Origin: Ampelomyces quisqualis | Taxonomy: Eukaryota; Ascomycota; Dothideomycetes; Pleosporales; Phaeosphaeriaceae | Assembly (NCBI GenBank): GCA_018398575.1 | Contig: JAGTXZ010000005.1 | Span: forward strand, 3,596,001-3,660,000 | DNA length: 64,000 nucleotides | Direction of reading: 5' to 3' | Shown here: piece after piece, positions 1-12,142 of the stretch | Layout: each line of letters begins with the position of its first letter | Numbering within the stretch: the first letter of the stretch is position 1 | Translations under genes and position numbers: made by a program | The notes under the pieces: generated by a model | Told to the model about the DNA's origin: nothing | The model's database searches: none | What the model saw: the letters and a program-made list of their open reading frames with translations, nothing else

Positions 1-861
1 TGAGCGGAAGGGTGAAGCAAAGGGATCTCGGCGTGTGTAGGAAGACGGGGTGCTGAGAAGAAGAGGTCGGAGAGAAATGCTAGCAGGGCAAGAGCCTCCT
101 GAGAAGGAAAGCGCAAATGAAGCGTCCGAATACGGCTAGCCGCAGACGACGTTAGGGCCTTTTTCCTCACGCCGAACCGTACAAACACCCGCCACAATCC
201 CCGTCGTCGTCTGTTGTCTGTCTGGGCCCTTGGACGCCTGAGAACTGTCGTGTAGGTTGCTCGCAGAGATATGTCCTGTGGCCGTCGTTGTGTGACTCCG
301 AGGCGAGTTCCATAGGCCGTTCCCAAGGCGCGCTGAATGCACGGCGGGTGGGCGGGTAATTGCATCAAGTTGCAGAAGCCCGACCCTGACTAGACGGCCC
401 GCAAAGATGCATACTGTACATACATACATACAGTATGGCGAGAACTGGTCGGGATCGGCTCCAGCGCGGCTATCTTCAGGGTCCTCCTACTGAGTCTGGC
501 GCGGTTCTGAGGCTGGCGACACGAGCGGTTCGAACCTGCAAAGTTCAAACACGCTCAAGCTTAGCTCCGTTCAAATGGGACGGCGCACAGTCTCTCAAGC
601 AAACAGCAGTTCACGTCACTTATCGGGCGTTTGACTTGAAGCGTGGCCGCCACACTCTGTTTGACGCTTGAGTCTTGACGCCCCCTTGGACGCCACGCCT
701 TGACCTCTTCGACGCGTTTTCATGCCTCATGCGATCGACTGGCTCCGAGAAAGCTTGGCGTCTCGCTTAGATCCCGACACGTGACGTTGACATCGGCCAG
801 TGACAGACCCGCCCAACTGTGCTCTCCTGCCCGTGTTCGAAAGACAGCAATTGATGCAGCC
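1..861. other. Intergenic / promoter region upstream of ALG8
   Basis: I see no convincing gene here. Short open frames on both strands have no recognisable domains. A short CATA-type run lies near 420-432, and the stretch around 600-720 repeats TTGACGC-like words. It probably contains the ALG8 promoter and the flank of a gene outside the window. Confidence 0.4.
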
Positions 862-2674
862 ATGGCAGAACTGTATCCATCAATCGCCCAGTGCGCCATT
901 GTCGCCACGGCCCTGAAGGTGCTTCTTTTCCCTGCATAGTACGTAACCTGCACTTCTCCGGAATGTGCATCGTCAGGCATGCTGACTGTTTACGGTAGCA
1001 AGTCAACCGACTTCGAGGTCCACCGCAATTGGCTAGCTGTGACCAATTCCCTACCCGTCAAGGAGTGGTACTATGAAGTGAGAGGTCTGAGTCGCCATGC
1101 CATGAGCACAACATTCTGACAGCCGAATAGAACACGTCAGAATGGACCCTCGACTATCCCCCGTTCTTTGCGTACTTCGAGTGGTGTCTGTCCCAAGTCG
1201 CATCCTATGTTGACCCCGTAATGCTCCATGTGAATGCCTTGGACTATGACAGCTGGCAGACTGTCTACTTCCAGCGGACCACCGTCATCATCAGCGAGTT
1301 GGTGTTGGTCTACGCCCTTCACCTGTAATCAATTCCTATCTACCCCCTGAATCCGAACACGCAGCTAACAACGGACCAGTTACGTCAGGACTTCAAAAAC
1401 TAACATCACCGCACACGCTGCCGCACTTTCTGTCTTACTTTCGCCTGGCCTTTTGATCATTGACCACGTGCACTTCCAGTACAATGGCTTCATGTACGGC
1501 ATCTTGGTCTTATCCATGGTCCTCGCGCGTAACAACTCGACATTGCTTCTGTCTGGTCTGCTCTTTGCTGTTCTCCTTTGCTTCAAGCATATCTACCTTT
1601 ATCTAGCGCCAGCGTACTTTGTCTACCTCCTGCGTGCTTACTGCCTCGGACAACGAACGACGTTTCCGTACTTGAATGTCCGGTTTCTGAATTGCGTCAA
1701 GCTTTGTGTGGGTATTGTTACCATTTTGGCCAGCGCATTCGGTCCCTTTGCTCTTTGGGGTCAGGTGGAACAAGTATTCCGCCGTTTATTCCCGTTTTCA
1801 CGTGGCCTATGTCACGCCTATTGGGCACCCAACGTATGGGCGATGTATTCTTTTGTAGATCGTGTCCTCATCTATGGTATGGTTTGCATCGCCATGGACG
1901 GGGCCGCGCTAACTCAACTAGCTGCCCCTCATCTTGGTTTGAACATCGATCCTGAGGCCGTCAATAGTGTCACCCGAGGATTGGTTGGAGACACGTCTTT
2001 TGCTGTCCTGCCTGACATAGTTCCTCTGACTTGCTTTCTCCTCACTCTGGCTACACAGATCGTACGTATCAGATACCCTCACTTTTGTTCGTGCTAACAT
2101 GATCAGCCCGTACTTCTTCGACTGCTCCACAAGCCAACATGGGAAGCTTTCGTCGGCGCTGTGACTCTTTGCGGGTATGCGTCCTTCCTTTTCGGATGGC
2201 ACGTTCATGAAAAGGCGATTCTTCTTGTTATCATCCCGTTCAGCTTGATTGCACTTCACGACCGCAGATTCCTCGGCGCCTTTCGACCTTTGGCGGTCGC
2301 TGGCCACGTTTCACTCTTCCCACTTCTCTTCACTGCTGCAGAATTTCCTGTCAAAACAGTCTACACGATCCTTTGGTTGGTACTGTTTTTGCTCGTATTC
2401 GATCGCCTGGCTCCTGCGTAAGTACCTCCAAGGGTCAAATAACTTGTAACTGACCAATGACAGTTCACCACAAACACGAATCTTCTTGCTTGATCGCTTT
2501 TCTTTCGTATACATTGCTCTGTCGATACCACTCATTGCATATTGTTCGTTGGTGCATGGTTCTATTTTTGGTAGTCGACTCGAATTTCTTCCACTTATGT
2601 TCACGAGTTCATATTCGGCCATTGGAGTCATTGGCAGTTGGATAGGATTCTTGTTTGTTTACTTCGACTCATAG
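862..2674 (+). CDS. ALG8: Dolichyl-P-Glc:Glc1Man9GlcNAc2-PP-dolichol alpha-1,3-glucosyltransferase
   Basis: A polytopic ER membrane glucosyltransferase of the ALG6/ALG8 family, which adds the second glucose to the lipid-linked oligosaccharide used for N-glycosylation. Six exons (862-938, 999-1077, 1131-1324, 1380-2061, 2107-2417, 2464-2674) give 517 aa. The N-terminus carries the family signature STDFEVHRNWLAVTNSLP followed by EWTLDYPPFFAYFEW. These residues fit ALG8 rather than ALG6, whose equivalent reads closer to GDFEAQRHWME. HVHFQYNGFMYG and many hydrophobic segments follow. All five introns are GT-AG and 45-60 nt. The start is the first ATG in frame with the conserved N-terminus. The ALG8 versus ALG6 choice is from remembered family motifs and I consider it strong. 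Confidence 0.93.
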
Positions 2675-3759
2675 TCTTCATAAAAAGCTGTCAATCTACA
2701 AAAAACACATCACCTCGCTCAATGGTTCATTGTGTTCATCTCGTGAGAGCATTTATCCACGAAGTTGCCTAGCTGTAGCCAATCGTACCATTCCGAGTTC
2801 ATTTGAACAATACGAACATCACCTGCTTGCTGGCCAAAGCTCATCTCTACGGCCTTTTTGCCAATTGACATGACAGCAAAAGCTGTTGACTGTCTGGACT
2901 TGTTCGTGTGGTCTTGACCATGAATGAGTGGCAGGACCGGAGGAGTGGGTCGTGAAAGTATCCAAACATATGGACAAGAGACTTGTTACATGTTGGACCT
3001 GCGAGTCTGATTTTCAGACGAAGTGTTGACTGAATCGTTTTCGAGCAGTAAGATGCGGTAGCTAGCTTAGTGGGGGGCTCTAGAGGATGTCTGAGCATGT
3101 GGGTCGGGCTACCGCAGGGCTGCTTGGGGACTCAGGCATAGGCACCTAACGTTCACTCTTGAATGTCGGTCCCAGATCTTTAACGTAGGTATTTGAATCG
3201 ATGCATCTCTTGCGCAGTCCGGTTAGATTGTCTCTGACGATCAAAAGGAGCCCAAACACGTTGATATTGCGATTGCTGTGGCTTGCGAAGTATGGTCGTG
3301 AATTGAAGGGGTGCTCCAGCATCTTACCATACAGGGCTAGCTATCCTTGGCGACCTACCTCTACCCTCCATTTCTCTTCTTGCCATTGACACTTCTCTCC
3401 CGGCCGCTCTGCTCAGTCTCACCTACGTCTCCCATCGCCACATCCACCACCGTCTCCACCTCATCTGTGACTCTGCCGAACGCGCAGTCGGAACCACCAG
3501 ACGCGTCTCGGAACGTTATTCTGACCTCTGATAGTGTGCCACAACTTTTCTGGAAAACGACTCCAGCGCGTAAAGAGCTTGAAGAGGACTCACCTGCTGT
3601 GTGGAGGGCATTCCACCACAGTATACCGCCACAGGCTGGTCGCGAAAAGGCCTTACGGCGCGTCTCCCACATCGCGACACTTCCGAAAGCTTGCGACGCG
3701 CAAGCTCATGTTGGATACACATACAAGGAAGTTTCACATGAGCTAGGACCTAAGGCAAC
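2675..3759. other. Intergenic region, ALG8 3' flank and ITC1 5' leader
   Basis: About 1.1 kb without a supportable gene. An open frame from 3347 runs to 3802, but it is not in frame with ITC1 and has no recognisable domain. It is more likely 5' leader sequence, possibly with upstream open frames, for ITC1. Confidence 0.4.
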
Positions 3760-6700
3760 ATGGTATGACGCGTGCCGTCTTTTGTTACGAACGGAGCACT
3801 GATTTGTCCAGGTGCTCTACAAGCGCAAACCTGTGAGGCTTGAACCTCTTCCGAGATCACTCGACGAGAATACCGAAGTACGTTTGGGCCAGTCGCACGT
3901 TTAGGAGATATACACTAAGCTCGTGGTATAGGTGTGGTTAATAGATGAGACTGGTGAGGTTTTCACCGATTATGAGAAGTTTCTCAACAGGTGCGAAAAT
4001 AGTGGAGTGACGTCAAACATGTCAAGTTATGCTAACGTGAAGCAGGCGCGACTTTTATGAGCAGGCAAGCTTCACATCTCACAAATCCTCTATGAGACTA
4101 TTGTACTGACCTATCTGCAGAAAAAGTTCACATGCGAATCGACCGGCCATACTGGGTTTACCTTCTTCGAGGCGAAGGAGAGTGAGGTACGCTCAACACC
4201 AGTGCTGGAAAAGGGCAGTCTTATCGTAACAACGCCGCAGTCGGAGGCTTCGAAAGAGATAAACAGCATACTTCCCGAGGCCCTGAGGTCTCGCGTCCTT
4301 GAATATGTCCAGTTTCAGACCACATTGCGTATGGACGACTTGGGTAAGCTTTTCACGACCCTCAGAGGAACCATAACTGACGTGCCACAGTGAACGATGT
4401 TTATGATGTAAGATCAAAATGTTCTCATGTATGTACTACGTACTGACAACTACCCAGCACTTTAAAGAACAATTCCTCACCAACGATCATGTTTCAATTG
4501 AAGGCGAGAATGTCCGCCGCTTTGGCAGGATAACCGACATAACCGACACGAGCCGACTTCACAGCATGTTTGCAGCTCAATCAATAGACGACTCAGTGCG
4601 CTCTTTCTCCTATGAGATTACTCTTGAGGACAACGACGAGAAAGTTGTGAAGTACCGGGCCTCAGAGCTCCAGCGTGACAGAAGATATTACTCGAAGATT
4701 ATCTTCAAGCAATACTTGCGCAATACAACCACAAGAGAGTCGTTTGTTGGTGCACCGTGGATGGTGAGGGAGCATCTTGCGAAACGATACGGAATTCCCC
4801 TAGTTATGCCGGACAAGAAAACTCGCGAAGCGCAGCTGGCGCAAAGGAGGGCGGCAGCAAATGGCAGTCTCCAGAATGACACCAGCCCGCCTGTACAGCA
4901 AACACACCCACAACACGCAACGAACGGTCACGCACCCCACGTCAACGGGAACAGGCCACATCCGCAAGCACCTGGCCAAGGGCAAGCAACATTTGTCAAC
5001 TTCGCAGCAAACCATCACATGTACCAAGATCATCGCCAACAGAATCACTTGCCTCCACATATGCACGGACTGCACCCACCGCCTTTCGCCCATGCCGGGC
5101 CGCCCATGATTTATGCCAACCGACCGCCTACCTTTCCCGTTGTTCCACCTGCATTCATTCTTCAGCAACACCAACTTCAACAACAACAGCAACAACACCA
5201 GCATGAGCATCACATGGCCATGCATCACCCACAACACCCGATGGCTATGCACCCACACCCACATTTCCAGACCAGCTTCCCGCACCACCAAGGTCCTCGT
5301 CCCGCGAACTTTGCTCCGCCTCAGCATGCACCTCAGCCGACCAGGCTGCTCGAGCCTGTCAAGTACCCTATGGAGGATTTGGAAATCAGACAACCGCGAA
5401 CGGAACCAGTTCGGCCATCGCTGAAATTCTTCTCAGACGACGTCCCAGACGGTACCAAAGGGCCTCAAAATGAAAAGAGATCTGGTATCTTGATGAAAAG
5501 TTTAGGTCCTCTCTTGTGTGCATGGGAGACCCTCAACGTACACGACACGGTGTACATGCTAGACTCTTTCACCTTCGATGATTTCGTAAATGCAATGCGT
5601 TTCACGGACGAAGAGGTGGAATGTGAGTTGTTCGTGGAAATCCACTGCTCCATTTTGAAGCAGATCGTCAACAGTTCCGGCAAGCTACAGACGTTTCTTC
5701 CAAAGATGGCCGAGATCGAGGAGTCGGACGAAGAAGAAGGCTCGAGCGAAGGGTCTAGTCCGACACCCGAACCAGAGCCTCCAGTACGAACCACTCGAAG
5801 TAGTTTGCGGAAGTCTGAAGCTCAGCAGCTCGTGCACCCACGGACACCCACTCCTGAACCGCCCAAAGAGGTTCACAGTGCCGAGAAGTTCCTGGAGGAG
5901 TTCAACTGGATCGAGCAGTGCAAGATCCGCAACTTCCGGGAGGGCGGATGGCAGTCTATTGTCGTGGCTCTTCTATACCGATTGTCATGGGACCCGCTCC
6001 ATGAAGAGGCTTGCAATGCGATCCTCGCTAAACTGTCGCCACCCGACGAGGAGCCCACTGTCGAGAGCATTGCCAACAACTACGCTCAACTTGACGTTAA
6101 CCTTCGCATCTCAGCCCTTGAACTCATTCTCAGACTAACGGTTGCCACCGAAGCTTTCCGAGACCAGCTCGTCGCGGCAGCCCAGGAAATGACTCGCCTC
6201 CGTAAAGAGAAGATAGATTTCCAGAGGAAGCGTAAGGAACTGTAAGTGATCTATTCGGAAAGAGTTACCGTTCATAAGTCTGATGTCAAATAGAGCCGAT
6301 GAGCTTTTCAAGCTTGACCTCGAGCGGAAGATTCACTTGCCTGCTAATACTCCAGCGTCCCCTATCGAAGCCAAAGAGGAGGATTTGGACGTATCGATGA
6401 CCAGCATGGCCTCAGATGTGAAGGAAGGTACTGAAAGCGACGGTGCCGAAGAGCCATCCATGTCGAAAAGTAGGCTTCGGAACAGCAACAAGAACAAGCG
6501 CAAGGCCGCGGCTGAGGAGGCGAGAAAGGAGAAGGCCAAGAAGGCGAAACAAGAAACTGAGAAGACAAAGAAGCAGAAGGAGTGGGAAAAGCTTCTCGAC
6601 TCGATTGAACAGAAGAAGGAAGAGCTCAGAGAGTGCGAAGCTAATATCAACGAACTCGATGATGACCTGCGCGAAACTCTGGTGCACCGCAGTAAGGTGC

Positions 6701-7332
6701 TTGGTAAGGACCGATTCCTCAACAAGTACTACTGGTTCGAGCACAACGGCATGCCTTTTGGAGGTGTACCTAACAGCTCCACTGCAGAGTATGGTTATGC
6801 CAACGGTCGAATCTGGGTGCAAGGTCCGGACAAGTACGAGCTTCAGGCTAATCTGGAAGAACCGGCGATTACGCAAGACCGACAGAGATTCGGGTTCGAC
6901 ATTCCGCAGCGTAAGCAGAAGGAAGAAGGCGATACTCACCTCGCAAACTCCATCGAGTGGGCCTATTACGACGACCCTGAGGACATAGACAAGCTTATCA
7001 TATGGCTCGACGATCGTGGCGTGCGAGAAAAGGCGCTTCGCAAGGAACTACTAATGTTCCGTGACAGGATCGCCGAGTACATGCTAGCCCTGAAAAAGCA
7101 CCTCTCTGATGCTGAGAAGGTGGAAGAGGAAGAGGAAGAAGAGTCGTCTACTCGCATATCGACGCGCAACAAGACGTACATGGAAAAGGAGTCTACAAAA
7201 GATCGTTGCTTGCTCTGGACGAATAGCATTATGCGCGACGAGTACGGCTACAACCATTCTGAAGAATACGAGCCTCCCAAGAAGGGCAAGGCAAAGCCTG
7301 TGAAGGCTGCAAAGGGCAAAGGCAAGCGTTGA
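3760..7332 (+). CDS. ITC1: ISW2-type chromatin remodeler subunit Itc1 (WAC-DDT-WHIM protein)
   Basis: The ACF1/Itc1-like partner of an ISWI ATPase, nuclear, involved in nucleosome spacing. Nine exons (3760-3762, 3812-3877, 3932-3990, 4046-4064, 4121-4186, 4241-4343, 4391-4407, 4458-6241, 6294-7332) encode 1051 aa. A WAC domain opens the protein (VLYKRKPVRLEPLP; EVWLIDETGEVFTDYEKFL). A Q/H/P-rich low-complexity stretch covers about residues 200-320. A DDT-like helix (LLCAWETLNVHDTVYMLDSF) sits near 460, and WHIM motifs near 592, 838 and 924, with KFL- and YYWF-type signatures. Lysine-rich and acidic tails flank the WHIM region. The start exon is just ATG, directly followed by an intron; an in-frame stop lies two codons upstream. 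The intron at 4065-4120 is GC-AG. Confidence 0.9.
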
Positions 7333-7974
7333 CATTTTCCGCGGCCCTGACTTGGATGTGTGAGCGTGACGAGACCTTGGCAATGATTTACGACATTTGT
7401 TCGGGCAATTTTACGGAGTTTTGATACCACAGCATAGCCGTTCACAGCATGCACATCTTTGCATTGCTCCCGGAGTTTAGAAATCGTAAACATCACTGGG
7501 CGGAGCGTGACTCTTTAAACTGTCCTCGGCACACTACTGGCACTTCGGCCCTGCTCGGAGTCCAACAGCTGTCACTGATGATGACGAGGAAGTATCTTTG
7601 TTATTGTTGTTACGTTGTCGAACGAGCATGCGTGCTCAGGTTGTCGACTTATGTACATTCTGTAGTAAAAGCATACTTTTAAAAGCATGCTGTAAAATGA
7701 TCTTGATCGCCGCTAAATTTGTTGTGTTCATCTGTGAAGACGTTGAGAAGCATGGCCAGCACTGTCTGTGGTTCAAATCATACATGACGTGGCCGCTTTT
7801 GGTTTAGCTGCTTGGCAACTACGGAGGCCGCCGGCGTCACCAGGCAGACGGTACCACGACCCCCATCGTATCTCATCAGCACAAGCCATCTAGACTGGTG
7901 TAACCGGCCCGACATATCAAACACCACCACCACACTCCTTTGGACAGCCACCGAGGCACTCCGCAGGCGTCAGA
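7333..7974. other. Intergenic region between ITC1 and SGF73
   Basis: ITC1 3' flank and SGF73 promoter/leader. I see no gene. The last 60 bases before the SGF73 start are C/A-rich with CACCACCACCAC. Confidence 0.4.
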
Positions 7975-9445
7975 ATGGCCGCACACGGTGCACGGAAAAG
8001 TGGGCTGTTTCCGCGATGCACCCCTCGTGTGCAGCAAGCTAACGTGTGACAGCGCCCTCGGCCGCGGCACCTTCCAAGTCAGGCCTCTGGGACACGAGCG
8101 CCGTCGAAGATGTTTTGAACACGTACAAGAAGAAGATTACCCTCAAGATCAAGAAGCCAGTGCCCAGGCCGTCGATTGCGGGCAACTGGAAGGAGAGCGA
8201 GACCATAAGTAAGCGCATGCGCGCGCAACACCTGGAAACGATCTGCTGATATGCTTCCAGATGCTGAGAACAACCCCCCCCCGCCCTCGTCTACTTCACC
8301 CACCGTCAACCCGCTCGAAGAGAAGACGATCGCTGGCTTCCCAAATGGCCGGCCGCTCGACGACAGGGTGGACACGGTGCAGTGCAAGCACTGCCGCCGG
8401 CCCGTCCTCCGTACCGCCTCCGCTTCCCACATACGCGAATGCCTGAACAAGAAGCAGGAGAAGCTCAAGAAGAAGAAGGAAGCAAAGGAAGCCAAAGACG
8501 CAGCCCTCCGGAAGGAGAAAGGAGAGGACGACGAAAGCATCGGTGCGCGCAAATCCGCCGCTAAGGGCGCGGTGATTGACGGCGACGGAGCCAAGAAGGG
8601 CAAGAAGAGGAAGATCGAGGACGGCGCCGAAAAGGGACCAAATGTGAAGAAGAAGAAGAAGGATGAGCCGAAAGTTAAGGGCGCGAAACCCAAGGGACCG
8701 GTCGACGTGGAGCGGCAATGCGGAGTACCACTACCAAATGGTGGATTCTGCGCAAGGAGCTTGACTTGCAAGAGCCATAGTATGGGTCTGAAGAGAGCTG
8801 TTCCAGGCCGAAGTCTGCCCTACGACATGTTGCTGGCACAGTATCAGAAGAAGAATCAAGCAAAGCAGCAACGTCAGTCCTTTGAACTTGTGCTAGCTCG
8901 ACTTGTGCTAACACTACTTAGGTGCCGCCATTGACGCCAACGCACCTCTCCCGGAAGACCTCGAACCCTCAGGTGCCGTGGACTCTGACGAAGAGAAAGA
9001 CAGCATTATGGCTGCCCTCGCACGCCACCGCCCTCTTCCTCTTGCAACATACACACACGTCTCCCAGCGCTCAAAGTACCAATATATTCGCATGAAAGGC
9101 ATGATACGGTCAGCGCTCGGCACACCACCAGGCGGCGGCGGCAGTCTCTATACCGGCACGGGCTTGGGCGCAGACGGCATGAACAGTGGCCGTGGACTCG
9201 CGCTAGGCATGTTTGGAATGGGCGGTATGAGCAGTGGTGGCCCCAGGAGCGCAACCGCTGAGCAGTTCCCTCAAAGCGCAGGCTTCCCACTAAGTGCCGG
9301 ACTCGATGGCGGTCCAGGTAGCGGGCGACCAAGCGTCATGGGTCTTGGGAGTGCAGGTGGTCCTAGGCAGATATTGCCTGGTCAGCTTCCGGGACCTGGC
9401 GCGCAGGCCCGAAAGAGCAGTATGGCAAGCGTTAGCGCTTCCTAG
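7975..9445 (+). CDS. SGF73: SAGA complex subunit Sgf73 (ataxin-7 / SCA7-domain protein)
   Basis: Sgf73 anchors the histone H2B deubiquitinase module to the SAGA coactivator. Four exons (7975-7987, 8053-8208, 8261-8872, 8922-9445) encode 434 aa. A small zinc finger of C-x2-C...H...C type (VQCKHCRRPVLR...SHIRECL) is followed by a lysine-rich linker. The SCA7 domain then has VDVERQCGVPLPNGGFCARS, CKSHSMGLKRAVPGRS and LPYDMLLAQYQKKNQ. The C-terminus is glycine-rich and low in complexity. The start is inferred: the coding frame has a stop just upstream of 8046, so I use ATG 7975 with a 13-nt first exon and a 65-nt intron that has a GCTAAC branch site 10 nt before its AG. The rest of the model is firm; the first exon is moderately sure. 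Confidence 0.9.
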
Positions 9446-9517
9446 AATGGAGAGAATAACGACGAAGAGGAGGAGGAGAAGAAGAAAGAGGAGGTGAGGT
9501 GCAAGAAGAAAGAGTAG

Positions 9518-9795
9518 GAGAAGGAAGAGAAGAAGCCGCTTCCTGCAGCTTTCTCGTGCACTTCCTGCAGGCGTCGGAGAAGGAAGTGTGACCGCTTGAA
9601 TTCATGCGGTAACTGCATCAAGCGCCCATGTCTTGCACCCACGAAGCAGATGGACGAGGTTTGAGATCCCATCCCACATGCAATAATTAGAGACAGCGCA
9701 AGCTCAGGTGTAACAGGCTGCTTCCATGTGAACGTTGCACTTATTCCTTCGGCTCTGAGATCTTTGAGTCGTGCGCATATCGTAGCCACGGTTGA
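9518..9795 (+). pseudogene. Relic of a Zn2Cys6 transcription factor, two finger-like pieces
   Basis: A frame from 9518 to 9664 encodes SCTSCRRRRRKCDRLNSCGN then CIKRPC. This is the C-x2-C-x6-C-x5-C-x2-C core of a fungal binuclear zinc cluster, with an unusually short final spacing. Directly downstream in another frame (from 9691, stop 9793-9795) comes RQRKLRCNRLLPCERC, which matches the second half of the same kind of domain. The first piece has an in-frame stop just upstream. The gap between the pieces (9659-9690 or 9696) is too short for a normal intron, and no regulatory domain follows. I read this as a decayed tandem or shuffled regulator. The rest of 9446-10032 shows nothing; 9446-9540 is purine-rich low-complexity sequence. 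Confidence 0.4.
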
Positions 9796-10032
9796 AACAG
9801 TGCGCAGGCAGCCTGTCCGTGTTTGGTATCGTTCGGAGACACTGGTGTTGTGGAAAATGCGGAGCATGATTTTCTTAGTTTATTATGATACCCCAGGAGG
9901 CGCCTCAGGTGCCAGGAATTACAACCCCATCATGACGACGGTGTTTCAACGCTAAGATGACGTTCAAGTGATGCGACAAGTTTGAATGATACACAATTCA
10001 AGTCATTGCGTGAAGACAGTTGATTTGACAAT

Positions 10033-11452
10033 CTACATGAAGCTGGCAACCGCAAAGCTCAAAAAACTTCCCGCCGTCAGTCCACTCACCAGACACAACG
10101 ACATGAACCCCCCGGCAGCCTCGAGTTCATCAGACTCAACATACTCTGCAAAACCCATCATACAACTACTTCCCAAGTACCCATTGCTCAAACCAAATAG
10201 TGCCTGTACGACGACCAGGTAGAAGAAATCCGAGTCCACGCTCGCGCCTTTGCCTCCGATGTTGCAGAGGAAATACAAAGGTATGAAGCTCAGCCGCGCG
10301 AGTGCGAAGCAAAACAACAACCTTGGACGATGCGTAAGACGCAGCGCGGGGAGTGCAGGACCCGTTCGACCGATCAAATCGCCCATGTTCCAGAAGAAGA
10401 ACCCCAGCGGAATGAACGTAGCAGGGTGGAATAAGCGCGGAGAAGTCGCTGGGTCGCGCACGCTGATGATGCGGCTGGTGAAGATGGGGAAGAACATTGT
10501 TACAGCAAAAGTTATGAACAGTGCACTTGCGAGCCAGAAGAGTTTCCCGAGCAGGCGCGTCAAGGGGATAGTTTTGCGGAGGCTTTGTGTTGAGGCGGAC
10601 AAGTCGGCGGAGGGGTCTTGGAACTGTGTTTGTTGCACGCGGGATTTTGAACTCGTGCGGGAGAGGAGGTAGAAGAAGGCTACGAGCGTCAAAGCGGATA
10701 CGATTGTCGCGGTCATGAAGTACACGAATGCAGAAGTGTTTGGTTCCCGCAGTTGGGGGACGTCATGGCGTTGTTTCTTGGGGACGGACAGCACGGAGAT
10801 GATTTGCGTGAGAGCGGGTAGCACGCCGGCGACACCTTGACCGGTCATGATTCCTTGAGTGTATTCTTTTCGTCCACAGCCTGATACATATGCGAACACC
10901 CCATTCTGGCATAGTCCGGTAGCTAGACTCGCGCTCAGGACCATGATCATCAGGAAGGCGAAGTAGATGCCTGCTGAGACCGAGAGGAATAGCTTGGTTG
11001 ACAAGGCGAGGAGTGTAAACACGACGGCGTTCAATGTTAGCGCCATGGCAATGCGCTTCGGGTAGTTTGCGCATGCTTGGAGCCTGGTTAGGACGATCAT
11101 GGAGCCCAGGTTACCAACCGTTGATACGGAGAGGATGCCGGATTGGAAGTTGCGGAGGAGGTTGTCGTTGGACGCGAAGCGGCGCTGGAAGTATGGTGCT
11201 GCTGCTAGAAACATGTTCCTATTGTATTATAAGCGACAGCTCGTGGTAGGGAAGCTGTAGATCTTACCATGCCCACAGCATCGCGACTCCTAGCAGGAGG
11301 AAGACGGAATAATCTGTCCATGAGAACTGCTGGGCCCCAGTATGCTCGATCCTTTCCCCATCTGGTCGTTCTGAGCCGCCTTCCAGCGGCTCGTATGAAT
11401 GTTCTGGCGCATTATCGCCAAATACTTGTCGTAGTCGGTTCATGGTGGTCAT
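10033..11452 (-). CDS. Equilibrative nucleoside transporter (SLC29/ENT family)
   Basis: A multi-span membrane carrier of the ENT family, like yeast Fun26, predicted to move nucleosides across a vacuolar or other endomembrane. Two exons (11452-11268 and 11218-10033) around a 49-nt GT-AG intron encode 456 aa. After a hydrophilic N-terminus comes WTDYSVFLLLGVAMLWAWN, the typical first membrane segment. Family-like segments follow: FQSGILSVSTVGNL, the glycine-rich TGLCQNGVFAYVSG, and QGIMTGQGVAGVLPAL. The C-terminal half has NGYLGSSCMMGF and further hydrophobic spans, so about eleven segments are expected. Length is normal for the family. The substrate is inferred from family only. Confidence 0.9.
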
Positions 11453-12142
11453 GTGTTGCGGAGGTGTTTGGAGGTGACGATGCGGCGCGATAAGGAGCGG
11501 ACGTCTATCAGGGACGACTTCGAGGATCTATCAAGGGGGACATACAAGTAGGCATGTTTCAGACTTCGGAAGACTAAGCAAAACTCATGATCAGTGAAGC
11601 ACAGGTGATGTACTCCGTATCTGTGTGCAGATGTTCGAAGTCACCGGCTGATGGCGCCTGGCCGGCGGATAAGGCTTGGCGCGCTAGTGTCCGCGTGGGA
11701 TAGTTAAGCGCCCAGCACACCCCCGAGTTGTTATTACCGTTGTTGCTTATTTGGAGGAGTGGTGGATTCTGTAAAAGTGTAGGAATTGAAGTAGACGCAA
11801 TTAATATTGTGCTTTCGCCGAAAACTCTATCGTGTTGCGTCTTCACACTCTCGATCGTTCTATCGTGACGTTGCCCTTCATGTTCACCCCAAACGTTCGC
11901 TCTCACGAGGCTGCGCTCAACCTAGCTTCCCTAGCTCGTCTTTGTTCTCCTTCCTGTTAGGATCGCTTCCTTTTAGGTTGTTTTAACGTTTTGGCGGTGT
12001 AGGCGCGCGAAGGTTTTGGATATGGAAGGCCATACATGGTGATGACGCCACGTCGGTGCATTCCATTAACCACACAGAGTCTATAGACTTGAGGCCAATT
12101 TGGGCCTTGCGCTCAATAAGAAAGTGCGCAAAGCCTGCGCCG
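11453..12142. other. Intergenic region at the edge of the accessory island
   Basis: No gene seen. Short minus-strand frames (such as 11574-11906) have no recognisable features. Compositional quality changes around 12 kb, where AT-richer, repeat-like sequence starts. Confidence 0.35.

Noticed and set aside
3347..3802. 151-codon plus-strand frame before ITC1 as its N-terminus
   Set aside because: It is out of frame with the conserved ITC1 start across the only usable splice, and has no recognisable domain.
4800..5393. 197-codon minus-strand frame
   Set aside because: Antisense of the Q/H/P-rich part of ITC1; the leucine and valine runs are only the reverse of repeat codons.
8079..8771. 230-codon minus-strand frame
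   Set aside because: Antisense of the lysine-rich linker of SGF73, yielding poly-Phe/Leu/Ser; not a real protein.
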